Positions 1-6,946 of a stretch of 64,000 bases of DNA are shown one piece after another. The DNA lies in NCBI GenBank assembly GCA_022482815.1, contig JAKVOM010000001.1, forward strand, positions 1,426,001-1,490,000. Reading direction: 5' to 3'. The position numbers and the translations under genes are program-made. The notes beneath the pieces were generated by a model that ran no database searches, had not been told where the DNA came from, and saw only the letters and a list, made by a program, of their open reading frames with translations. The number at the start of each line of letters is the position of its first letter. Position 1 is the stretch's first letter. Source of the DNA: Acidaminococcus sp. (GTDB lineage: Bacteria; Bacillota; Negativicutes; Acidaminococcales; Acidaminococcaceae).

Positions 1-1
1 G

Positions 2-514
2 CTCCTTGGTTATCCGATTTTGTCCATCACCCGTAAACAAAATAACGGGGACATGGACCGCTTCATCAATGACTACCGGCAGATGGTCGGTCAGCACGTG
101 ACGTATAATCACGGTAATAACAGCATGCTGACTATCGGACGGTATCTCAAGGAAAAACATCTGGTAGGAATTTTGTATGACCAGGATTCGGCCCATACAG
201 GCGAACACCTTGAATTTTTTGGCAAGCCTTCCCGCGTACCTGACGGGGCGGCACATCTGGCGAGAGTCTTTAAAGCGCCGATTGTGCCTCTTTTTATGCA
301 CAACAATGACGACGGCACACTGACCGCTGTCATCCATCCTCCTCTCCATGCTGTAAAGACAGCTGACCGCAAAGAGAATGTTCATGTTATAATGAGAGAG
401 TTGATAGCGATTGCGGAAGATGAAATCCGCCGTGACCCTGCCATGTGGTTTTGGGTTCACGATCGTTGGAAGGATGGACGGGAGAGATATAAAAAATATA
501 AGGAAGGTGTCTGA
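2..514 (+). CDS. Lysophospholipid acyltransferase, LpxL/HtrB family (5' partial)
   Basis: The C-terminal part of an LpxL/HtrB-type lipid A late acyltransferase, which adds a secondary acyl chain to lipid A at the inner membrane. The frame is open to the left window edge, so the start and the catalytic HX4(D/E) motif lie outside the window. Visible family hallmarks are GILYDQD, FFGKPSRVPDGAA and the C-terminal WFWVHDRWK. A TTG at position 20 lies in mid-domain and is not a real start. The gene ends 5 nt before lpxC-fabZ, so it is probably in the same operon. A complete paralog lies at 12676-13545. Acyl-chain and position specificity cannot be read from the sequence. Confidence 0.85.
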   Translation, partial: LLGYPILSITRKQNNGDMDRFINDYRQMVGQHVTYNHGNNSMLTIGRYLKEKHLVGILYDQDSAHTGEHLEFFGKPSRVPDGAAHLARVFKAPIVPLFMHNNDDGTLTAVIHPPLHAVKTADRKENVHVIMRELIAIAEDEIRRDPAMWFWVHDRWKDGRERYKKYKEGV

Positions 515-519
515 CCCTG

Positions 520-1848
520 ATGATTACAGAAAAACAACACACTTTGCTGGGGCCGGTATCTTGTGACGGGGTAGGTCTTCATTCGGGAAAACTCGTGAAG
601 ATGACATTGGTTCCGGCACCGGTGGATACAGGTATTGTATTTGTCAGAACAGATTTGGACGGAAGGCCGACAGTCAAGGCGTCGGCTGAGAATGTTTCCG
701 ATACGACACGAGCGACTACGCTCTCGCAGAATGGTGCCAAAGTAACCACTATCGAACACGTCATGGCAGCGCTTGCTATCCTGAAAATCGATAACTGTTA
801 CATTGAAATGGACAGCGCAGAGCCTCCCGTAGGGGATGGCAGTGCCAAGGGATTTATCGATCCTATCCTCAAGGTTGGGATAAAGGAACAGGAAAAGGCC
901 CGATGCGTTTATGATATCGACCACGCCTTTAGTCACTATGATGGGGACCGCTCCATTGTCGTGCTTCCGTACAACGGGTTCCGCATTACCTTTACTTCCA
1001 TCAATCCTCATCCGCTTTTGGGAACTCAGGTGATGGACATTGAGGATCAGGGCGATGCCCTCGCCAAAGAAGTGGGACCGGCACGGACCGTGGCCTTTGA
1101 AGAAGAAATTGCCCAGCTTCAAAAAATGGGACTGGGTTTGGGCGGCAACCTGGATAATGTGGTAGTCTTCAGTAAAGATGGCATCCTTTCCAAGCCGCGC
1201 TTTAAAGATGAACTGATTCGCCATAAGATTCTGGATGTAATCGGTGATATGTATCTGCTTGGACCGATTCACGCGCATATCATCTGCATGAAATCCGGTC
1301 ATGCTTTTAATGACAACGTTTCGCGGCAGATTGCCGCTTACAGAAAAAAGCAGGAACACAAATCTCGTCATACCGTGTGTTCCCAGGAGATTAAGACAAG
1401 GAGTAAGAACATGATTACGTTAGGCATTCAAGAAATTCAAAAAATCCTTCCCCATCGTTACCCGATGCTGCTCGTTGACCGCATTGTCGAACTGGAACCG
1501 ATGAAACGTGCCGTCGGCATCAAAAATATCACCTTCAATGAACCGCAGTTTATGGGACATTTCCCAAACAACCCGATTATGCCGGGCGTGCTGCTGATTG
1601 AAGCTATGGCTCAGGTCGGCGGCGTTACGCTGCTGTATCCGGAAGAAAACCGCGGCAAGATTGCTGTTTTCGGCAAGATTGACAAAGTTCGTTTCCGCCG
1701 TCCGATCAAACCGGGCGATCAGCTGGTAACGACGGCAATCATTACCAAAATCAAAGGAACTATGGGTGTAGCTCATTGTGAAGGTACTGTAGATGGAGAA
1801 CCTGCCTGCGAGGGAGATTTCTTCTTTGCACTCACGGACAATAAGTAA
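520..1848 (+). CDS. lpxC/fabZ: LpxC-FabZ bifunctional fusion (UDP-3-O-acyl-GlcNAc deacetylase / 3-hydroxyacyl-ACP dehydratase)
   Basis: A single 442-residue frame. Residues 1 to about 280 are LpxC, the zinc deacetylase of the committed lipid A step: TIEHVMAA and HKILDVIGDMYLLG supply metal ligands, and SGHAFNDNV carries the general-acid histidine. After a short polar linker, residues 298-442 form a complete FabZ hot-dog dehydratase (LPHRYPMLLVDRI, then GHFPNNPIMPGVLLIEAMAQ with the catalytic His and Glu). LpxC-FabZ fusions are known in Bacteroidetes. The FabZ part begins with an in-frame ATG at 1411, preceded by AAGGAG at 1398-1403, so free FabZ could also be translated. Cytosolic; followed 15 nt later by lpxA. 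Confidence 0.93.
   Translation: MITEKQHTLLGPVSCDGVGLHSGKLVKMTLVPAPVDTGIVFVRTDLDGRPTVKASAENVSDTTRATTLSQNGAKVTTIEHVMAALAILKIDNCYIEMDSAEPPVGDGSAKGFIDPILKVGIKEQEKARCVYDIDHAFSHYDGDRSIVVLPYNGFRITFTSINPHPLLGTQVMDIEDQGDALAKEVGPARTVAFEEEIAQLQKMGLGLGGNLDNVVVFSKDGILSKPRFKDELIRHKILDVIGDMYLLGPIHAHIICMKSGHAFNDNVSRQIAAYRKKQEHKSRHTVCSQEIKTRSKNMITLGIQEIQKILPHRYPMLLVDRIVELEPMKRAVGIKNITFNEPQFMGHFPNNPIMPGVLLIEAMAQVGGVTLLYPEENRGKIAVFGKIDKVRFRRPIKPGDQLVTTAIITKIKGTMGVAHCEGTVDGEPACEGDFFFALTDNK
1398..1413 (+). promoter_or_regulatory. Internal Shine-Dalgarno and ATG within lpxC/fabZ
   Basis: AAGGAG at 1398-1403 lies 7 nt before an in-frame ATG at 1411, exactly where the FabZ domain begins. It is the spacing and sequence expected of a normal initiation site. 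Either it is a relic of an earlier two-gene arrangement or it gives a second, stand-alone FabZ product. Confidence 0.55.
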
Positions 1849-1863
1849 GGGGGAGTGATTTGA

Positions 1864-2673
1864 ATGGCAGATTCTAGTATGATACATGATACGGCAATCA
1901 TCGCACCTGGTGCTGAGATAGGTCCTAATGTAAAAATCGGCCCATATGCCATTATTGGCGAACACGTTAAAATCGGGGAAGGTACAATCATTCACCCGCA
2001 CGTTGTCATTACGGGACGTACGACGATTGGTAAGCATTGTGAGTTTTTTCAGGGCGCAAGTATCGGCGAAGTCCCGCAGGATTTGAAATACCGCGGTGAA
2101 GATACGGCCACCATCATCGGTGACAATACGACGATTCGTGAATGCGCAACGGTCCACCGTGCCGTAGGGGAAGGCAATGAAACCCGTATCGGCAATAACG
2201 TGCTCATGATGGCTTATACCCATGTAGCCCATAACTGCATCGTCGGCAACAACGTGATTATGAGTAACGTGGCAACCCTTGCCGGACACGTCATTGTCGA
2301 AGACCGTGCCGTAATCGGCGGCCTGACAGCTGTTCATCAGTTCACCAAAATCGGACGCAACTGCATGTGCGGCGGCATGAGCCGGATCAATCAGGACGTA
2401 CCTCCTTTTGTTATCGTAGCCGGCAACCCTGCTTACGTGGCAGGCCTCAACAGTGTCGGTATTTCCCGTGCCGGAATTTCCCTGGAAGTTCGCCGGGAAC
2501 TGAAGAAAGCTTACAAGATTCTTTATAAACGCGGCCTTTCCCTGGCTGATGCTATCTCCACGATGGAACAGGAACTCAACAGCTACGAAGAAGTAGAGCA
2601 TTTTATGCGCTTCCTGCGTTCCGTGGAACGTGGTATCTGCCGCGCTACGTCTCAGCACAGCAAGGAATGGTGA
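1864..2673 (+). CDS. lpxA: LpxA, UDP-N-acetylglucosamine O-acyltransferase
   Basis: This enzyme catalyses the first step of lipid A synthesis, moving a 3-hydroxyacyl chain from ACP to UDP-GlcNAc. The 269-residue protein is a left-handed beta-helix of hexapeptide repeats (for example IAPGAEIGPNVKIGPYAIIG) followed by a helical C-terminal domain. The AYTHVAHNC stretch carries the catalytic histidine. The start at 1864 has a strong GGGGGAG site upstream. It lies between lpxC/fabZ (15-nt gap) and lpxI (4-nt gap), so it is co-transcribed. FabZ and LpxA use the same 3-hydroxyacyl-ACP pool, which makes the neighbouring fusion metabolically sensible. Confidence 0.96.
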   Translation: MADSSMIHDTAIIAPGAEIGPNVKIGPYAIIGEHVKIGEGTIIHPHVVITGRTTIGKHCEFFQGASIGEVPQDLKYRGEDTATIIGDNTTIRECATVHRAVGEGNETRIGNNVLMMAYTHVAHNCIVGNNVIMSNVATLAGHVIVEDRAVIGGLTAVHQFTKIGRNCMCGGMSRINQDVPPFVIVAGNPAYVAGLNSVGISRAGISLEVRRELKKAYKILYKRGLSLADAISTMEQELNSYEEVEHFMRFLRSVERGICRATSQHSKEW

Positions 2674-2677
2674 TGGC

Positions 2678-3502
2678 ATGACGAAGACCTTGGGAGTTCT
2701 GGCCGGCGTCGGGCACCTGCCTGTGGACGTCGTCCTGGGAGCCAAAAAAAGCGGGTACCGCACGGTCGTAATCGGGCTGGTACCGGGCACCCATGAAGAG
2801 CTGCCTCACGTGGCCGATGTCTTTTATGCCATCAATATTGGTAAGGTCGGTAAAATCTTTAAAACCCTGCAGAAGGAAGACGTTACTGAAGTCACGATGA
2901 TTGGCAAAGTGACGAAAGAAATCCTGTATTCGGGCGGTGTGCTTGTCCCGGACTGGCAGGCACTGAAGATTTTAATGTCACTGCCTGACCGTCATGATGA
3001 TACAATCATGAATGCCCTGGTAGCCAAACTTGAGAGCATGAACATCCACGTGATGGATCAGACGCTCTTTTTGAAGGATATCATGCCTAAGCCCGGCGTC
3101 CTGAGTAAGCGGAAACCGACGCAGGAAGAATGGGAAGACATGAAATATGGCTTTGCCATGGCAAAGAAAATCGGCGGTCTTGATATCGGACAGACTGTTG
3201 TCGTGAAAAATAAGGCGATTATGGCTGTAGAAGCGATAGAAGGCACGGACGCGTGCATTTTGCGCGGCGGTAAGCTGGGTAAAAAGGCGATTGTGGCAAA
3301 GACGGCCAAACCGGCTCAGGATCATCGTTTTGATGTGCCCGGAGTGGGAGTTAAGACGATGGAGTCCATGATTGCATCCGGCTGTGCCGGTATCGTCATG
3401 GAAGCAGGGCGGACTCTTTTTGTAGAAAGGGAAAAAGCCTTGAAAATGGCCGATGAACATGGCCTTGTCGTCGTAGCCATGAGCGAAGATGAATTGAACT
3501 GA
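2678..3502 (+). CDS. lpxI: LpxI, UDP-2,3-diacylglucosamine pyrophosphatase
   Basis: A protein of about 275 residues of the LpxI (DUF1009) family, which hydrolyses UDP-2,3-diacylglucosamine to lipid X and replaces LpxH in many diderms. The start is the ATG at 2678 (MTKTLGVLAG), with AAGGAATGG upstream; upstream in-frame codons overlap lpxA and are less likely. Characteristic segments are DRHDDTIMN in the middle and, towards the C-terminus, GVGVKTMESMIASG and EAGRTLFVEREK. It is the last gene before a terminator and a 475-nt gap that separates it from lpxB. Confidence 0.93.
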   Translation: MTKTLGVLAGVGHLPVDVVLGAKKSGYRTVVIGLVPGTHEELPHVADVFYAINIGKVGKIFKTLQKEDVTEVTMIGKVTKEILYSGGVLVPDWQALKILMSLPDRHDDTIMNALVAKLESMNIHVMDQTLFLKDIMPKPGVLSKRKPTQEEWEDMKYGFAMAKKIGGLDIGQTVVVKNKAIMAVEAIEGTDACILRGGKLGKKAIVAKTAKPAQDHRFDVPGVGVKTMESMIASGCAGIVMEAGRTLFVEREKALKMADEHGLVVVAMSEDELN

Positions 3503-3506
3503 ATAA

Positions 3507-3556
3507 GGGGACTGTGAAAAAGACGAATCGTTTTTTCATGGTCCCTATTGTTTTTC
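3507..3556 (+). terminator. Rho-independent terminator after lpxI
   Basis: A stem of GGGAC plus a GTGAAAAA-like arm pairs with TTTTTTCA plus GTCCC and is followed by a T-rich run. It closes the lpxC-A-I transcription unit 5 nt after the lpxI stop. The stem resembles the GTGAAA-type hairpins used elsewhere in the window. Confidence 0.75.
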
Positions 3557-3578
3557 CCGGTAAACCGGAGCAAAAAAC

Positions 3579-3845
3579 ACGGGTCGCGTGCTGATATGCC
3601 GCAGATTGCTGGTCGCCCGTGGAGGCAAAATTCCAAGTCAATTTTTGCTCTGAAGTTTGATTAGATATCAGAGGCTGAAAACTAAATCTAAGGCGTCATT
3701 ATTTCTTCACTGCCAGTTATAATCTTCTTCAAGAATTGGTCAAAGTTACTGCTTGCACGATTGTACTATCCACTTTTTCACTAACCACCAGCCACTTTTA
3801 CTATTCTGTTGAAGGTGAAGCTATCTGTAACTGCCAACTGCTTTT
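3579..3845 (+). repeat. Intergenic mosaic repeat (GGTCGC block, AAAATT hairpin, heptad arrays)
   Basis: The gap between lpxI and lpxB has no convincing gene. It holds a GGTCGC-rich block and a GCAAAATT...AATTTTTGC hairpin (3579-3648), then an ACTANCC-type heptad array (about 3763-3801) and a short CTAACTG-type array (about 3820-3841). The same modules, in the same order, fill most long gaps of this window. Confidence 0.7.
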
Positions 3846-3911
3846 ATTTTTGACAAACAATGATTGTACCAACCACTTTTGCCCCTTTTTCTTTCTCAAA
3901 ATCCCCACTTA

Positions 3912-3920
3912 TGGTATAAT
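3912..3920 (+). promoter_or_regulatory. Extended -10 promoter of lpxB
   Basis: TGGTATAAT, an extended -10 element with a perfect TATAAT, lies about 60 nt before the lpxB start. No good -35 is visible, which is usual for extended -10 promoters. Confidence 0.6.
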
Positions 3921-3978
3921 AAACTGATATTTTGTGAGTGAAAGAAGAGTATCAATCAGACCGGGAGGTGTCAATGCC

Positions 3979-5112
3979 ATGCGCATTTTCATATCGGCCG
4001 GGGAAGCCTCCGGCGACATGCACGCAGCTGCACTGACCAGGGAGATTCTTGCAATGCGGCCCGATGCCGAGGTGTTCGGCATGGGCGGGGATGCCCTCAG
4101 GGCTGCAGGCGGTGAAGTTATTTTTGATTACAAAGATCACAGTGTCATGGGGTTTGTGGAGGTACTGCGCAAACTGCCCGACCTGTTTGCACTCCGGGAC
4201 GCTTTCCGCCGCGTTATGGTGGACTGGAAACCGGATATTTTTGTGACAGTCGATTACCCGGATTTTAATATGCGGGTTGCAAAAATTGCAAAATCCCTTG
4301 GTATTCCTGTCTTTTCCTATATTCCGCCGTCGGCCTGGGCCTGGCGGAGAGGCAGGGCCAAAATGGTGGCACAGCTGGCCGCCAAGGTAGCTTGCATCTA
4401 TCCTTTTGCTTATGAGGTTTATAAAGAAGCGGGTGCCCCCGTGGAATTTGTCGGGAATCCGCTGGTGGATATAGTCAAACCGACGCTTTCTCGGGAGGAA
4501 GCCGAAAAACTGGTCGGGAAAAAAGCCGGCCATCCACTTATTCTGCTGCTTCCCGGAAGCCGTGCCAAGGAACTGGAGGGCGTCCTTCCGGTGATGCTGG
4601 AGGCTCTGCCTCTCATTCTGGAGAAGGAACCGGAAGCCGAGTTTGTACTGGAGCAGGCCCCTTCTGTGGATCCGCAGCAGCTCTCTGCCATTTTGTCTCA
4701 GACAGATATCCCCATCCGTGTGATTAAAGGTCACGGGTACGATGTCATGAGTGTCTGTGACGCGGCTCTTGCCACAAGCGGCACGGTGATTCTTGAATGC
4801 GCACTTTGCGGGCTGCCAAGCGTCATCTGCTACAAGGCCAGCCCAATCAGTATCGCCATTGCCAAGGCCTTGGTGAAAGTCAAGTATATTGGACTGCCGA
4901 ACCTTTTGGCAGGAAAGGAAATTTTGCCGGAACTGATTCAGGAAAAAATGACGCCGCAGAACATGGCGTCCTGGATTCTTCGTTTCCTGGAGCCGGACTA
5001 TTCAAAAAAAGTCCATCAGGACATCAGGGAAGCTGTTGCCCGGCTGGGAGAACCGGGAGCTGTCCGTCGTACAAGTGCGTTAATCATCAAAACTGCTGAG
5101 GAGAACAAATGA
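3979..5112 (+). CDS. lpxB: LpxB, lipid-A-disaccharide synthase
   Basis: A GT19 glycosyltransferase that joins lipid X to UDP-diacylglucosamine to give the beta-1,6 disaccharide. The N-terminus MRIFISAGEASGDMHAA is the family signature, followed by FGMGGDALRAAGGEV and the conserved PPSAWAWRRGR segment; LLLPGSRAKEL and ATSGTVILECAL mark the nucleotide-sugar half. The ATG at 3979 has GGGAGGTG upstream, so it is preferred over an upstream in-frame GTG at 3934. The protein has 377 residues, close to family length. It overlaps msbA by 4 nt (ATGA). Confidence 0.96.
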   Translation: MRIFISAGEASGDMHAAALTREILAMRPDAEVFGMGGDALRAAGGEVIFDYKDHSVMGFVEVLRKLPDLFALRDAFRRVMVDWKPDIFVTVDYPDFNMRVAKIAKSLGIPVFSYIPPSAWAWRRGRAKMVAQLAAKVACIYPFAYEVYKEAGAPVEFVGNPLVDIVKPTLSREEAEKLVGKKAGHPLILLLPGSRAKELEGVLPVMLEALPLILEKEPEAEFVLEQAPSVDPQQLSAILSQTDIPIRVIKGHGYDVMSVCDAALATSGTVILECALCGLPSVICYKASPISIAIAKALVKVKYIGLPNLLAGKEILPELIQEKMTPQNMASWILRFLEPDYSKKVHQDIREAVARLGEPGAVRRTSALIIKTAEENK

Positions 5113-6917
5113 GCCTATACCTTCGAATTCTTAAATTTATCCGACCTTACCTGTTTCGCCTTCTTTGCGCCGGTTTTTGTACCGTCATGTGTGCGGCTGC
5201 CAATCTGTACGTGCCATGGATTGTCCGTGACGTCATCGATAAAGTCTTTGAAAACAAGGACGGCGATTTGCTGAACCTCATTGCTCTTGGCATTGTCGTG
5301 ATTTTCTTTGCCAGAGGTATTTTCTATTATGGACAGAGTTACCTGATGAACTACGTCGGCGAGAGTATCGTCATCGACGTACGCAGCATCGTCTTCCGCA
5401 AACTGATGACGCTGAGTACCCATTTCTTTGATAAGAATAAACTTGGTACTGTCATGAGCTACGTGACAAACGACGTAGCTGCACTCCAGGGAGCCATGGT
5501 TTCCAACAGTATCGAAATCATTACCGAATCGAGTGTCCTTATCGGATCCGTAGGGGCTATGGTGTATTTGGACTGGAAACTGACACTCTTTACTTTCTGT
5601 ACTTTCCCGATAGTGCTGTTCTTTATGGATTTCTTCGGAAAGAAAATCCGCCGTTCCGGACACCGTATTCAGCAAGCTTCTGCTGATATTACCTCCGTGC
5701 TGCAGGAAACCCTGTCGGCTACGCGTGTGGTGAAATCCTTTGTCCGTGAACCTTTTGAAATCGATCGTTTTAACAAACAGAACAAGGCAAACTTCTACGC
5801 CAATATGAAGAGTGCCAAGCTGATGGGAACGCTTTCCCCTGTCATTGAATTTATTGCTGCTCTCGGGGTAACGGCTATCATCTGGTTTGGCGGCCGGAGC
5901 GTTATTGCCGGGGATATTACAGCCGGTTCTTTGATTGCTTTCCTGGTATATGCAATCAACATTTCCAACCCGATCAAGAGAATTGCCCGCGTTATGGGGA
6001 GTATCCAGAAAGCCCTGGCGGCCGCAGAACGTGTCTTCTATATTCTCGACCTCAAAGATGTGATCCCGGAAAAGCCGGACGCGATTGAACTTCCGGCGGT
6101 AACCGGCAAGGTCGAATTCAAGCATGTTTCCTTTGCCTATAACCCCGGGGAAATGATCCTGCACGATGTGAGCTTTTCGGCAGAACCGGGCCAGGCCGTT
6201 GCCCTTGTCGGCCCGAGCGGTGCCGGTAAATCGACGATTGCCAGTCTGCTGCCGCGTTTTTATGACGTGACGGAAGGATGTATTTTGGTTGACGGTATTG
6301 ATATCCGTGACGTGACCGTGGCTTCGCTGCGTGAACAGGTCGGTATTGTACCGCAGGAAACCGTACTCTTTAACGATACGGTGTATAACAACATCCTGTA
6401 TGGACGCCTTGACGCAACCCGGGAAGAAATTATTGCTGCTGCCAAAGCAGCTAATGCCCATGATTTTATTATGCAGCTGCCTCACGGGTATGAAACCCAC
6501 CTCGGTGACCGCGGTATCAACGTATCCGGCGGTCAGCGGCAGCGTATTTCCATCGCCCGCGCAATCTTAAAGAACCCTCGTATCCTGATTCTGGACGAAG
6601 CCACGTCTGCCCTTGATACGGAAAGTGAACGCATTGTACAGGAAGCCCTGGACCGCCTGATGGTCGGCAGAACCTCTTTTGTTATCGCTCACCGTCTTTC
6701 GACCATTCAGAATGCAGATAAGATTCTGGTACTTGATAAGGGCCGCATCGTAGAAGAAGGTAACCATGAGGAACTGATGGCAAAGCACGGACTCTACGCA
6801 CACCTGCATGATATCCAGTTCCGCGAAAATGAAGTAGATGAAACCGAGAATGCTGATGATCCGGCAAATGCTGACAAAACTTTGGAAGCTTCCAAGGATA
6901 GCCAGAGCCTTCAGTAA
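5109..6917 (+). CDS. msbA: MsbA-like lipid A ABC exporter/flippase
   Basis: A 602-residue half-size ABC exporter: a six-helix membrane domain (residues about 15-310) and a nucleotide-binding domain with Walker A GPSGAGKST (about 368-376), signature VSGGQRQR (about 471-478), Walker B ILILDEATSALD and the H-loop IAHRLST. Its place between lpxB and waaA-lpxK supports a role as the lipid A-core flippase of the inner membrane. The last 40 or so residues are acidic (DETENADDPANADK) and look like a species-specific tail. It is translationally coupled to lpxB. Confidence 0.93.
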   Translation: MSLYLRILKFIRPYLFRLLCAGFCTVMCAAANLYVPWIVRDVIDKVFENKDGDLLNLIALGIVVIFFARGIFYYGQSYLMNYVGESIVIDVRSIVFRKLMTLSTHFFDKNKLGTVMSYVTNDVAALQGAMVSNSIEIITESSVLIGSVGAMVYLDWKLTLFTFCTFPIVLFFMDFFGKKIRRSGHRIQQASADITSVLQETLSATRVVKSFVREPFEIDRFNKQNKANFYANMKSAKLMGTLSPVIEFIAALGVTAIIWFGGRSVIAGDITAGSLIAFLVYAINISNPIKRIARVMGSIQKALAAAERVFYILDLKDVIPEKPDAIELPAVTGKVEFKHVSFAYNPGEMILHDVSFSAEPGQAVALVGPSGAGKSTIASLLPRFYDVTEGCILVDGIDIRDVTVASLREQVGIVPQETVLFNDTVYNNILYGRLDATREEIIAAAKAANAHDFIMQLPHGYETHLGDRGINVSGGQRQRISIARAILKNPRILILDEATSALDTESERIVQEALDRLMVGRTSFVIAHRLSTIQNADKILVLDKGRIVEEGNHEELMAKHGLYAHLHDIQFRENEVDETENADDPANADKTLEASKDSQSLQ

Positions 6918-6946
6918 GCCGCGCGTCGGCAGGAAGCGAGACGAGA

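Noticed and set aside
3736-3927. 63-codon plus-strand frame between lpxI and lpxB
   Set aside because: It is made of heptad repeats (Cys/Phe/Thr-rich translation), has no ribosome-binding site and runs over the lpxB promoter.
4049-4246. Many short alternative frames within lpx, kds and hld genes
   Set aside because: They overlap well-supported genes in other frames and show no family motifs.
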